IMG/VR virus record: IMGVR_UViG_3300020395_000002
Coordinates: 25,997 to 89,996 of that record
Source of the DNA: a virus
Reading direction: 5' to 3' (one strand)
DNA length: 64,000 nucleotides
Positions 38,187-44,786 of this stretch are shown here, in pieces (positions within the stretch are counted from its first letter, which is position 1; each line of letters starts with the position of its first letter). The position numbers and the translations under genes are program-made. The notes under the pieces were generated by a model. That model searched no databases. It was given only the letters and a program-made list of their open reading frames with translations, and was not told where the DNA came from.

Positions 38187-39130
38187 GAGACACAGTATTA
38201 TTTGGTGATTGTAGAGATACACTCAGCACACTCAAAGCACAAATAACAACTGGTATTGCTGAGAGACCACGTATGTGTGTCACTTCTCCACCTTACTATG
38301 GTCTAAGAGACTATGGTGGTGAAGAGAATCAAATTGGTATGGAGCAGTCACCTGAAGAATTCGTACAAGAATTAGTAGATGTATTCAGTAAGGTACGTGA
38401 TGTACTGACTGATGATGGTACACTATGGTTAAACATAGGTGATAGCTACTATAACTATCGTAGTGATGGTAATTACCCACAGCAATCAGTATCTAAGACT
38501 AGACAGGATTTACCACAGAGCACACCAGTAAGAGGTAATAAACTCAAAGGATATAAGAGTAAAGATCTAATTGGTATACCTTGGATGCTTGCATTTGCAT
38601 TACGTGCTGATGGATGGTATCTAAGGCAGGATATTATATGGCATAAACCAAATCCAATGCCTGAGTCAGTCAAGGATAGGTGTACCAAGTCACACGAGTA
38701 CATATTCCTATTAAGTAAGAGTAAACAGTATTTCTATGACAATGACGCAATTAAAGAACCAGTTAAGCAAGATTGGGGTACTAGAGATCGTACTAAAGGG
38801 AAGTATCATAATCCTGGCACTGGCCTATCCCCTCACACTGGTTTAACTAAATCATATACAAAGAAGAATAAACGCTCTGTCTGGTCAGTAAATAAGAAAC
38901 CATACAAGGGTGCTCACTTCGCTACGTATCCACCTGAGTTGATCCGTCCTTGTATTCTAGCAGGTTCAGAGCGTGGTGACATTGTACTTGATCCATTTCT
39001 AGGAAGTGGCACAACAGCGATGGTAGCCAAGGATCTAGGTCGTTCGTACATAGGGTGTGAGTTGAACGAGGACTATGCCAGTTTACAAAGTGCACGTATT
39101 TCCACCATTCCCAACAAACTACCCTTATAA
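38183..39130 (+). CDS. DNA methyltransferase, beta-class (N4-C or N6-A)
   Basis: 315 residues from a TTG start that overlaps the previous stop. The catalytic motif TSPPYYG is at residues 34-40, within MCVTSPPYYGLRDYG. The AdoMet-binding motif comes late (IVLDPFLGSGTTAMVAKDLG, followed by YIGCEL). The order catalytic motif first, FxGxG second, defines the beta class of amino-methyltransferases. Middle motifs (DDGTLWLNIGDSYYN, WYLRQDIIWHKPNPMPESVK, KSHEYIFLLSKS) are typical. It probably modifies phage DNA to evade host restriction. A PD-(D/E)XK nuclease-like gene lies 2.4 kb downstream, so a restriction-modification pairing is conceivable but unproven. Confidence 0.92.
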   Translation: MRDTVLFGDCRDTLSTLKAQITTGIAERPRMCVTSPPYYGLRDYGGEENQIGMEQSPEEFVQELVDVFSKVRDVLTDDGTLWLNIGDSYYNYRSDGNYPQQSVSKTRQDLPQSTPVRGNKLKGYKSKDLIGIPWMLAFALRADGWYLRQDIIWHKPNPMPESVKDRCTKSHEYIFLLSKSKQYFYDNDAIKEPVKQDWGTRDRTKGKYHNPGTGLSPHTGLTKSYTKKNKRSVWSVNKKPYKGAHFATYPPELIRPCILAGSERGDIVLDPFLGSGTTAMVAKDLGRSYIGCELNEDYASLQSARISTIPNKLPL

Positions 39131-39156
39131 TAGTATCACGTTCGCAAGTTTCGCAC

Positions 39157-39423
39157 TTGACCACATCCTCAACTCGTCGTCGTACACGCAAGGCACCTGC
39201 TAAGAAGGCAGCACCAGCAGCATCTAAAGCAGTGTTAAATACTACACCAGTAGTAGAGGCACCTAAAGTGACCGAGACACCTAAAGTAAAACCACCAGCA
39301 GACATCACAAAATTACGTGGGTTTGACTTCGTGGTATTACCTCTGATATTCCTTGAGGCATTTATAGTGAACATTGTACAGAATGCTGGATTCAAAGTTC
39401 CAGACCGAGTAGCAGTTCAGTAA
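39157..39423 (+). CDS. Small Ala/Lys/Pro-rich membrane-anchored protein
   Basis: 88 residues from TTG 39157; no ATG is available in frame. The N-terminal 55 residues are low-complexity Arg/Lys/Ala/Pro (RRRTRKAPAKKAAPAASKA, VTETPKVKPPADIT). A hydrophobic C-terminal segment (VVLPLIFLEAFIVNIV) could cross or sit on the membrane. The composition resembles histone-like or linker regions, but no domain is recognised. It ends directly before a terminator-promoter cassette, so it closes the transcription unit starting at 37926. Confidence 0.65.
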   Translation: MTTSSTRRRTRKAPAKKAAPAASKAVLNTTPVVEAPKVTETPKVKPPADITKLRGFDFVVLPLIFLEAFIVNIVQNAGFKVPDRVAVQ

Positions 39424-39467
39424 GTGTCACACAACCCCCTTCACAGGGGGTTTTTTAATGCTATAAT
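39423..39467 (+). promoter_or_regulatory. Terminator-promoter cassette 1 with upstream octamer
   Basis: AGTGTCAC (39423-39430), C5 (39435-39439), TTCACA (39440-39445), G5 (39446-39450), T6 (39451-39456), AATGC, TATAAT (39462-39467). C5/G5 plus T6 make a rho-independent terminator. The loop TTCACA is one base from the TTGACA -35 box and sits 16 nt before the -10. Confidence 0.8.
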
Positions 39468-39488
39468 GAATCTATTAATGAGGTATCA

Positions 39489-39668
39489 ATGGAATTTCCT
39501 AAGGTCACAAGATACACAAGAGCACCAAGAGAAGGCAAGTATGTCATTTGTCCTCATTGTGAGGGTGCTATGAGAGTATTCAACTTCTCATTCTCTGCAC
39601 TAGGTTGTATGTACTGTAACAGGATGGTTAATAAGTATGATTTAACTTGTGCCCCTGTGTTACAATGA
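39489..39668 (+). CDS. Small zinc-ribbon-like protein
   Basis: 59 residues (MEFPKVTRYTRAPREGKYVI, CPHCEGAMRVFNF, CMYCNRMVNKYDL). Two CxxC pairs (CPHC and CMYC) about 20 residues apart form a plausible zinc ribbon, as in small nucleic-acid- or polymerase-binding proteins. It is the first gene after cassette 1 and its stop overlaps the next ATG (ATGA at 39665-39668). A regulatory role is possible but only inferred. Confidence 0.75.
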   Translation: MEFPKVTRYTRAPREGKYVICPHCEGAMRVFNFSFSALGCMYCNRMVNKYDLTCAPVLQ

Positions 39669-39742
39669 TAGTACCAATATTATTCTGGTCGTACGTTGCA
39701 TTTGCAGCGTCTGTAGCTATCTACCTTAAAGTAACTGAATGA
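39665..39742 (+). CDS. Membrane micropeptide (25 residues)
   Basis: MIVPILFWSYVAFAASVAIY plus LKVTE: one hydrophobic helix with a short charged tail. It overlaps both neighbours by four bases (ATGA at each end), so the ribosome passes directly from one frame to the next. That double coupling is the main support for it being translated. Confidence 0.6.
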   Translation: MIVPILFWSYVAFAASVAIYLKVTE

Positions 39743-40365
39743 ACTTTGAACGCTACGACATCTTTCCAACACCAGTATTTGAATTAGATGTGCCATCTGA
39801 CTTATATGCTCAGTTGTTATCCCTCTGCAATGTTGTAGACTGGGATACTGCTGAGACATATGCAGGTGGTTCTTCTAGTTGCAATGTACTAAACTTTCCA
39901 CAACAAGATGGTATACTATCATACTCTGACTTCACACCATTTCGTAAGTGGGCAGAGGACAGGCTAGAAGACATTAGTAATGGTATACCAGGTAATTACA
40001 GCAGTAATGTTAAGATAAATGCTGCTTGGATTAACAGATATAAGAAGGGTGACTATAATAGAGCACACAACCATCCGTGGTCATTGTACAGTGGTGTTGT
40101 GTTCCTGACAGGGAACTCAGGTAATATGGTATTCATAAAACCTAACCCATACAATGAAGAGGTCTTAAAGATCAGTAATGTGCACGATACTGTACCATTT
40201 CAGTCACAAGGTGGTAAAATGGTCGTGTTTCCCTCGACTCTCAAGCACTTTGTGACTGAGAATCAGAATGAAACAATTCGTTATACTCTAGCATTTAATG
40301 CTATGCCTGACAAGGTGGATGATGGACACACTGTCCAGTTTAAAAACTGTCACACAGATGGTTGA
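39739..40365 (+). CDS. 2-oxoglutarate/Fe(II) oxygenase (HxH type)
   Basis: 208 residues of the TIGR02466-like family: FPTPVFELDVPSDLY at the N-terminus, AHNHPWSLYSGVVFLTG (first metal motif, His-Asn-His), GGKMVVFPSTLKHFVTEN (second His) and TIRYTLAFNAM with Arg for 2-oxoglutarate. The layout is the same as the 2838 gene product. The start overlaps a micropeptide (ATGA). Its 3' end contains the ACTGTCAC octamer (40346-40353) and most of the -35 of the next promoter, so coding and regulatory sequence overlap. Confidence 0.85.
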   Translation: MNFERYDIFPTPVFELDVPSDLYAQLLSLCNVVDWDTAETYAGGSSSCNVLNFPQQDGILSYSDFTPFRKWAEDRLEDISNGIPGNYSSNVKINAAWINRYKKGDYNRAHNHPWSLYSGVVFLTGNSGNMVFIKPNPYNEEVLKISNVHDTVPFQSQGGKMVVFPSTLKHFVTENQNETIRYTLAFNAMPDKVDDGHTVQFKNCHTDG

Positions 40366-40389
40366 GTCGGTACCGATAAGGACTATAAT
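40346..40389 (+). promoter_or_regulatory. Octamer promoter without terminator
   Basis: ACTGTCAC (40346-40353), TTGAGT (40362-40367), 16-nt spacer containing the palindrome CGGTACCG, TATAAT (40384-40389). The spacing matches the terminator cassettes but no hairpin is present. An AGGAG Shine-Dalgarno follows at 40407-40411. Confidence 0.75.
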
Positions 40390-40416
40390 AGGTACATAAC
40401 ACACACAGGAGTTTAA

Positions 40417-40800
40417 ATGAGTCTTGAATCTGTATCTGCATCTCACGAGATCACAGTTGATGAGTTCGTCTCTGGTAAGGTTACTCCATTGAGTATGGAA
40501 GACAGAGTGTACGAATGGACTCAGAAACTCGTTGAGTGCTTACAAGCAAACTATGACCAAAATGGTTATTGTGACACTAAGTTTGAGATCCGTAGAGGAC
40601 GTAAGTTCCTTAAGATCGTGATGATTAACAATCAAGAGTCTGTTCACGCATTTATTGACAAGAAGACTGGTGAGGTATACAAACCAGCATCTTGGAACAA
40701 AGCAGCACAGCACGTTAGATATGATCTACGCATCATTAACTCACGTATGGAGTGTTATGCACGTGCTGACTGGGCAGGTGGCTATCTTTATATGAGGTAA
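40417..40800 (+). CDS. Conserved phage protein, unknown function
   Basis: 127 residues. The core (YCDTKFEIRRGRKFLKIVMI, then SVHAFIDKKTGEVYKPASW) is a compact alpha/beta domain that I recognise as a widespread phage protein of unknown function, often found among early genes. It has its own promoter (octamer, TTGAGT, TATAAT) and a strong AGGAG Shine-Dalgarno 5 nt before the ATG, which suggests high expression. The end RADWAGGYLYMR is typical of the family. No catalytic residues are evident. Confidence 0.82.
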   Translation: MSLESVSASHEITVDEFVSGKVTPLSMEDRVYEWTQKLVECLQANYDQNGYCDTKFEIRRGRKFLKIVMINNQESVHAFIDKKTGEVYKPASWNKAAQHVRYDLRIINSRMECYARADWAGGYLYMR

Positions 40801-40806
40801 CCATCT

Positions 40807-40893
40807 ATGCACGCTCTAATTGTCCTTTTTTCGTGCATTTTAATTTGCACGATCGTCCTAATCTACACTCTTTACAAATGGAATCCTCATTAA
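40807..40893 (+). CDS. Membrane micropeptide (28 residues)
   Basis: MHALIVLFSCILICTIVLIY plus TLYKWNPH: a single hydrophobic helix with two cysteines and a short basic tail. It starts 6 nt after the previous stop, and its last 16 bases overlap the start of the next gene. Membrane peptides of this kind recur in this region. Confidence 0.55.
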   Translation: MHALIVLFSCILICTIVLIYTLYKWNPH

Positions 40894-41126
40894 ATCAGTT
40901 AATTTCCGACCTTTCATACAGTATAGATACACTTGGTATGAAAGACGAGCATATGGAAGAGTTCTTCTCCATATGTGACAAGTATCAGACAACTCCAGAG
41001 TATTTTGCAGAGGAGTTTATGTGTATGTCAATAAGTAGAGATCAAGGTGCTGTACACGATGATGACTACTTAGAACTCGATGCGTTCAACGCATACCACG
41101 GCATTTACTTCGAGGAAGTTGAATGA
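40878..41126 (+). CDS. Small acidic hypothetical protein
   Basis: 82 residues from ATG 40878 (MESSLNQLISDLSYSIDTLG). An in-frame ATG at 40833 would add 15 residues but overlaps the micropeptide almost entirely, so I prefer 40878. The sequence is helical and acidic (HMEEFFSICDKYQTTPEYFA, DDDYLELDAFNAYHG). The stop overlaps the next ATG (ATGA, 41123-41126). Not recognised. Confidence 0.7.
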   Translation: MESSLNQLISDLSYSIDTLGMKDEHMEEFFSICDKYQTTPEYFAEEFMCMSISRDQGAVHDDDYLELDAFNAYHGIYFEEVE

Positions 41127-41350
41127 AGTTTCACATAGGGGATCACGTGAAGTGTGGTGATGATGAAGGATTCATCACATTTGTGGGTGACCCCTATTTT
41201 ACTCTCTGTGTACGTCAGTGGGAAGATCCCAACTCTATGCACGGATTTCGTCAATGTAATGTATTAATCTATCGAAATGACTGGACTAAATGTACCATCA
41301 CACGCAGAAATGATTCATCTTCAACTGCAAGCGATGTTGAGGGAACATAG
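41123..41350 (+). CDS. Small hypothetical protein, SH3-like beta-barrel style
   Basis: 75 residues: MKFHIGDHVKCGDDEGFITF, VGDPYFTLCVRQWED, CNVLIYRNDW. The FxxGDxVxxxxxxGxI opening, repeated short strands and the W-E-D turn suggest a small beta-barrel of the kind often found in phage early proteins. It is coupled to the gene before by ATGA and overlaps the gene after by 41 nt. Function unknown. Confidence 0.72.
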   Translation: MKFHIGDHVKCGDDEGFITFVGDPYFTLCVRQWEDPNSMHGFRQCNVLIYRNDWTKCTITRRNDSSSTASDVEGT

Positions 41351-41489
41351 TTTCCCACCTAATGAACTGTTCTATCTTGGTGAAGAAACAGTTGAAGGTA
41401 TTAAAGACCATTATTATCTCATAGGAGGACTACACACTGTACCTGCTAGAGATATACACGACCTTGAGGGCATTGAAACAGATGACTAA
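41310..41489 (+). CDS. Small hypothetical protein
   Basis: 59 residues from ATG 41310 (MIHLQLQAMLREHSFPPNEL). An upstream in-frame ATG at 41277 would deepen the overlap with the previous gene from 41 to 74 nt, so the later start is preferred. The rest (FYLGEETVEGIKDHYYLIGG, LHTVPARDIHDLEGIETDD) is acidic and not recognised. The stop overlaps the nuclease-like gene by 8 nt. Confidence 0.6.
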   Translation: MIHLQLQAMLREHSFPPNELFYLGEETVEGIKDHYYLIGGLHTVPARDIHDLEGIETDD

Positions 41490-42003
41490 GTACACACCAC
41501 AAGAAGCACGCAAGAAGTATGAGGAATGCTTCAAAGGATTGTATGATGTGTGTATAGATCAGGGGTGGGGTGACCCATTCTCTTATGCTAGGTCACGTGA
41601 AATACATATGGCTATTGCACTAGATCACGATGTGGCAGACACATATAGTGGTGCAGATGCATATGATAAGGGTGAACCAGTAGAATACAAGTCAACAATA
41701 GGTAAAGACATCAACGCTACGTACAATGGTATCAGTGTTAAGGATACGTGGGAGGAGCAAGATCAGTATTTAAGAGAAGAAAAGCTCTTGAAATATGATG
41801 ATCATTACTATGCACGCTATGAACACGGAGATATAGTAGAGTTGTGGCACCTTAAAGGTCAACAAGTATACGATTATCTACGTCCTAGACTGGAACAGAA
41901 GTATGATAGACTCAAGAAGAGAGCTAAGCAACCCGCAGATCCCCGCTTAGGTGATAATATATGTGCATCATACATCAGAAAGTGCGGAAAAGCGATCAAG
42001 TGA
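41482..42003 (+). CDS. PD-(D/E)XK nuclease-like protein
   Basis: 173 residues from ATG 41482; a TTG at 41464 is an alternative. The candidate nuclease core is Glu40 in a helix (SREIHMAIALDHDV), Asp59 (SGADAYD) and Glu68-Tyr-Lys70 (VEYKST). This D-x8-E-x-K spacing fits type II restriction-enzyme-like folds in which the substrate-facing strand reads G-x-D-A...V-E-Y-K-S. The C-terminal part (HGDIVELWHLKGQQVYDYLR, QPADPRLGDNICASYIRKCG) is helical and basic. A DNA-cleaving role, perhaps linked to the methyltransferase at 38183, is inferred. It precedes terminator-promoter cassette 2. Confidence 0.72.
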   Translation: MTKYTPQEARKKYEECFKGLYDVCIDQGWGDPFSYARSREIHMAIALDHDVADTYSGADAYDKGEPVEYKSTIGKDINATYNGISVKDTWEEQDQYLREEKLLKYDDHYYARYEHGDIVELWHLKGQQVYDYLRPRLEQKYDRLKKRAKQPADPRLGDNICASYIRKCGKAIK

Positions 42004-42015
42004 ACCACATTACAA

Positions 42016-42060
42016 ACTGTCACAAGCCCCCCTTTACAGGGGGTTTTTTAATGCTATACT
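42016..42060 (+). promoter_or_regulatory. Terminator-promoter cassette 2 with upstream octamer
   Basis: ACTGTCAC (42016-42023), C6 (42027-42032), TTTACA (42033-42038), G5 (42039-42043), T6 (42044-42049), AATGC, TATACT (42055-42060). The loop TTTACA is a near-consensus -35, 16 nt from the -10. It terminates the nuclease-like unit and starts the 42089 unit. Confidence 0.82.
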
Positions 42061-42088
42061 ACTAGAGTAGTCAAGGGAATTCAACCCA

Positions 42089-42331
42089 ATGCAAATTCGT
42101 AACTCTTCTGGTCAGCAAGCAGATTATTATCCTGTACGCTTACCTTTTGGTGAGGTATCATACCGTTACTTGCTAGAGGTTCTATCTCTTAATGGACGGA
42201 CGGTGAACAAAAGGTTCATCAACACTAACGAGTTGGACAGTGAAGTTCAAGAGCGAGTCAACTTCGGTTGGGACGTGACTGATTTCAACACTATTCCTCA
42301 GTTAGGAAATCCTGTTCTAGGGGCTGCATAG
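42089..42331 (+). CDS. Hypothetical protein
   Basis: 80 residues (MQIRNSSGQQADYYPVRLPF, GEVSYRYLLEVLSLNGRTV, FNTIPQLGNPVLGAA). AAGGGA (42073-42078) serves as Shine-Dalgarno. The stop codon lies in a perfect GGGGCT-GCAT-AGCCCC hairpin (42320-42335) that lacks a T-run, possibly an RNA-stability element. It is first in the unit driven by cassette 2. Not recognised. Confidence 0.72.
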   Translation: MQIRNSSGQQADYYPVRLPFGEVSYRYLLEVLSLNGRTVNKRFINTNELDSEVQERVNFGWDVTDFNTIPQLGNPVLGAA

Positions 42332-42374
42332 CCCCAAAATACTGTATATACTTACAGTAGTTGTACAAAATTCA

Positions 42375-42563
42375 GTGAAACTTCTTAAAGTGCTGCTTAA
42401 TCAATCCGAAATCGCTGTTCTTACCGATGCCTTACAACACCTCAGCTCAAGCCAACAATTCACCTCAGAAAAACACAGTGGAGTCAAATGTGGTGATCTC
42501 TACTCCAAACTTGAGAGAGCTGCCCACCGTCTTAACGATGGATGGTGCGACTCAGAGATATGA
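42375..42563 (+). CDS. Small hypothetical protein
   Basis: 62 residues from a GTG at 42375: MKLLKVLLNQSEIAVLTDAL, QHLSSSQQFT, CGDLYSKLERAAHRLNDGW. It is a regular alternation of two or three amphipathic helices, convincing as a real small protein. A second frame overlaps it from 42427, but the next gene more plausibly starts at 42538, leaving a 26-nt overlap. The 43-nt gap upstream holds ACTGTATATACTTACAGT, an imperfect inverted repeat that could be regulatory. Confidence 0.65.
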   Translation: MKLLKVLLNQSEIAVLTDALQHLSSSQQFTSEKHSGVKCGDLYSKLERAAHRLNDGWCDSEI

Positions 42564-42831
42564 ACATCTACGTCAAGTAGTTGAAGAATATCTCAGTGGT
42601 GGATCATCTGATGTTGAATCGGATGTTAAGCACGCACTTTATGAACTTCAGGATTTTCACAAGACACAATTACATCGTGTCGATGATCTAATTGGACGTT
42701 TGCATCAACAACAACATACTTACGAGTATCCTGTTCGTGATGTAGGCAGTAGTCAAGAAGATTGGGAGGATTTCTGGGTAAATGATTATCCAGAAGTTGA
42801 ACCGCTTGAACATACTAGTGAGGGGTGCTAA
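42538..42831 (+). CDS. Acidic helical hypothetical protein
   Basis: 97 residues from ATG 42538 (MDGATQRYEHLRQVVEEYLS). The frame is open back to 42427, but that segment is low-quality (Asn/Ser/Thr-rich) and lies over the previous gene. The body is helical (DVESDVKHALYELQDFHKTQ, LHRVDDLIGRLHQQQHTYEY) with an acidic, Trp-rich tail (EDWEDFWVNDYPEVEPLEH). The stop overlaps the next ATG (TAATG). Not recognised. Confidence 0.68.
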   Translation: MDGATQRYEHLRQVVEEYLSGGSSDVESDVKHALYELQDFHKTQLHRVDDLIGRLHQQQHTYEYPVRDVGSSQEDWEDFWVNDYPEVEPLEHTSEGC

Positions 42832-43013
42832 TGGCAGCAAAGAAGAAGAAATGGGAAGTCAATGTACTAGCTAAGATTGACCATAAATTACAATGGAGTA
42901 AGTTTGAACATAGTTGTGTGGATCCTGCTACCGCAGTTAAATCAGCATACTCAAAGTATCCAGACTTAACAACCATTTTAATTAACCTATCAACTGAACC
43001 ATTTACAGGATGA
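42831..43013 (+). CDS. Small basic hypothetical protein
   Basis: 60 residues from ATG 42831 (MAAKKKKWEVNVLAKIDHKL), which forms TAATG with the previous stop; a GTG six bases earlier is less likely. The DPATAVKSAYSKYPDLTTIL section suggests a strand-helix-strand unit. Its stop overlaps the next start (ATGA). Function unknown. Confidence 0.7.
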   Translation: MAAKKKKWEVNVLAKIDHKLQWSKFEHSCVDPATAVKSAYSKYPDLTTILINLSTEPFTG

Positions 43014-43225
43014 AAGATCAGCGAACCTTAGACGATTCACCCACATCATATGAGAAGTGGGATCGTGCTAAATCAATAGTACTTGAATCATTACACAAAC
43101 CTGACCCTGCATTACGCTCTTGTGCACATAATCAACAATGTTATGATGATGTGCTGCAAATACGAGAGCAAGTAATAGAGTTAGTCAGTCGAATGATTAA
43201 TCCAAGGAAGTTTATAGAGGACTAG
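43010..43225 (+). CDS. Small hypothetical protein ending in a terminator stem
   Basis: 71 residues (MKDQRTLDDSPTSYEKWDRA, then CAHNQQCYDDVLQIREQVIE). It is predominantly helical. The last codons and the TAG stop form the 5' arm of the terminator at 43216-43241. It is the last rightward gene before the leftward island. Confidence 0.7.
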   Translation: MKDQRTLDDSPTSYEKWDRAKSIVLESLHKPDPALRSCAHNQQCYDDVLQIREQVIELVSRMINPRKFIED

Positions 43226-43241
43226 AAATAGTCCTCTTTTT
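43216..43241 (+). terminator. Rho-independent terminator with GAAA tetraloop
   Basis: AGAGGACTA (43216-43224), loop GAAA, TAGTCCTCT (43229-43237), then TTTT: a perfect 9-bp stem closed by a GNRA-type loop. It separates the rightward unit from the convergent leftward oxygenase gene, whose stop is 6 nt away. Confidence 0.85.
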
Positions 43242-43246
43242 AATGG

Positions 43247-44038
43247 TTAAAACTTCTTATAATATTTTACAATCTGTTCACTAGGTGCAATACATTCTAC
43301 TTCATCACGTCCTTGTGTCTCTTCATCAATACGTGGTAGTCTACTAGCCCACGTTGTAGCAATATACTTCTTACATCCTAGTGGTGGATTACCACGGTGC
43401 ATATGTGTGTAGGATGCTGGAAATATAATTGTAGTGCCCTTCTTTGGTGCAATTCTAATACCTTGATACAAGAACTCAGTTTCACCACCAGCAGGTACAT
43501 CATTTAAGTATGTAATGAATACAAACTCACGTAGACCAACAAAGAAACCACTATTATCATAGTGCCATCCGTGAAATCCCTCGGATGGATTTGTCATTTG
43601 TACCTTAGCAGCACTCATCCAGAAATCATTTGCACCTAACTGACTAAACTCTTCAATATAATACTGTGATGCAAGTTTAGACCAACCAGTCAACATAGTA
43701 TTGCGTAGGTTGGGTGATGTACCCTCAGTAAGAAAGAAGAAGAAGTCTTTACGATTAAATTCACCAGCACCACCACCTTGAGCAGCCATCTCAGGTGTCT
43801 TTTCATTTGCATCCTTACGCTCCTTGAGATTATTAGCATAACCCATTAACATATCACAGAAGTTATCAGGTGCGTGATTAGGATACTCACGAATGAATGT
43901 TTCAATTCCACCTTCAGTGAAATGTTTAATCACCTCACGTCGTTGACCTCGTTCATTAGGATCACAGAACTCACGAATCTCCTGCTTGTTAGCACGGTTC
44001 TTCATTACATTGGGATCTAATTGCTTGTCAATGTCCAT
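43247..44038 (-). CDS. 2-oxoglutarate/Fe(II) oxygenase, prolyl-hydroxylase-like (HxD)
   Basis: 263 residues, leftward. The catalytic part has GFHGWHYDNSGFFVG (His-Tyr-Asp), FITYLNDVPAGGETEFLYQG, GTTIIFPASYTHMHRGNPP (second His) and KKYIATTW. This is a canonical prolyl 4-hydroxylase-like 2OG-Fe(II) arrangement. The N-terminal ~110 residues are charged and helical (GQRREVIKHFTEGGIETFIR) and unlike the other oxygenases here. It overlaps the gene before it by 11 nt and is last in the leftward island. Substrate unknown. Confidence 0.86.
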   Translation of the reverse strand: MDIDKQLDPNVMKNRANKQEIREFCDPNERGQRREVIKHFTEGGIETFIREYPNHAPDNFCDMLMGYANNLKERKDANEKTPEMAAQGGGAGEFNRKDFFFFLTEGTSPNLRNTMLTGWSKLASQYYIEEFSQLGANDFWMSAAKVQMTNPSEGFHGWHYDNSGFFVGLREFVFITYLNDVPAGGETEFLYQGIRIAPKKGTTIIFPASYTHMHRGNPPLGCKKYIATTWASRLPRIDEETQGRDEVECIAPSEQIVKYYKKF

Positions 44039-44213
44039 CTTGTACTCCTCCCATAAAAATAAACTCCTTGGCTGCAGTGTGTGATTTAAACTCCTTTATT
44101 ATACCACTATCTGTACGAACATACCACTTACCACGTCGCTCTGTTATTAAATGAGCAAACATAGCATTCTCGTAGTCCTCTAGTGACACATTGTCACAGT
44201 TTTTACATCCCAT
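44028..44213 (-). CDS. Small hypothetical protein in leftward island
   Basis: 61 residues from the ATG at 44213 (MGCKNCDNVSLEDYENAMFA). This start overlaps the upstream oxygenase stop by 11 nt, whereas the longer reading from 44261 would bury 16 extra residues in that gene. An N-terminal CKNC pair and a KWYVRTDSGIIKEFKSHTAA strand segment are visible. It is sandwiched between two oxygenase genes with overlaps on both sides. Not recognised. Confidence 0.65.
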   Translation of the reverse strand: MGCKNCDNVSLEDYENAMFAHLITERRGKWYVRTDSGIIKEFKSHTAAKEFIFMGGVQDGH

Positions 44214-44715
44214 TGTACTGTAGTTTAATATTACCTGATATTGTTGTACCTTCATTGCCATTGTTCACGTGATGTGCAATGAATGAAGGGAACACGACCA
44301 TAGAACCAGCACTCAATTTAATATTATGAATACAGGGCATAGATTTACTTACACCCATATGATTCTGTATTAATAGCCACGCTGGATTATATAACACAGT
44401 TTTACTATCAACTGTCTCATATATTATGAATGACCATTGTGACTGTGCGTGGATATGATAGCCCTGATAATCAGTAGCTACGTATCTATTACGCCAGATG
44501 TCAGTGAACTGTAAATTGATGTAAGGATCATACTCCAATAGAAATGGAGAGATAATACCATACAAATAATTGTAGGTGGACTCAGGACACTGTTGTTTAC
44601 CATAAGTCCAGTTCACTTCACCATTATAATACTCATCACCATCACCAAGAGAGACCTGATTCAGATCCACCTCAGTCTCTAGTATGGGTATTGAAAATAA
44701 ATGTGATACTGACAT
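44203..44715 (-). CDS. 2-oxoglutarate/Fe(II) oxygenase-like (HxH type)
   Basis: 170 residues from the ATG at 44715 (MSVSHLFSIPILETEVDLNQ); longer readings run into the promoter-terminator region. The layout follows the TIGR02466-like group: FSIPILETEV start, DYQGYHIHAQSQWSFIIYE (His-Ile-His), LSAGSMVVFPSFIAHHVNNG (second His) and a final strand TISGNIKLQYNG. The arginine expected in the last strand is not evident, so 2-oxoglutarate binding is less certain. Driven by a leftward terminator-promoter cassette. Confidence 0.75.
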   Translation of the reverse strand: MSVSHLFSIPILETEVDLNQVSLGDGDEYYNGEVNWTYGKQQCPESTYNYLYGIISPFLLEYDPYINLQFTDIWRNRYVATDYQGYHIHAQSQWSFIIYETVDSKTVLYNPAWLLIQNHMGVSKSMPCIHNIKLSAGSMVVFPSFIAHHVNNGNEGTTISGNIKLQYNGM

Positions 44716-44722
44716 AGAATAT

Positions 44723-44755
44723 AGTATAGCATTAAAAAACCCCTCTGTCGAGGGG
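44723..44755 (-). promoter_or_regulatory. Leftward terminator-promoter cassette
   Basis: Read leftward: CCCCTC (44755-44750), GACA loop, GAGGGG (44745-44740), T6, AATGC, TATACT (44728-44723). TCGACA, made of the stem end plus loop, is one base from TTGACA and lies 17 nt before the -10. It ends the 44787 gene unit and starts the 44715 gene. The ACTGTCAC octamer is not evident here. Confidence 0.75.
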
Positions 44756-44786
44756 TTCTGTGGGCGGTATGTTAACTGGACTATGC

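Noticed and set aside
39157-39423. Histone-like DNA-binding protein, suggested by the AAKKA-rich N-terminus.
   Set aside because: Low-complexity composition alone does not define the family, and the C-terminal hydrophobic segment points to a membrane link.
40833-40877. Upstream ATG for the 40878 gene.
   Set aside because: It would overlap the 28-residue membrane peptide almost completely; ATG 40878 gives a 16-nt overlap typical of the region.
42427-42537. Upstream extension of the 42538 gene to an ATG at 42427.
   Set aside because: The extra 37 residues are Asn/Ser/Thr-rich, lie wholly over the 42375 gene, and the ATG at 42538 gives the usual short overlap.
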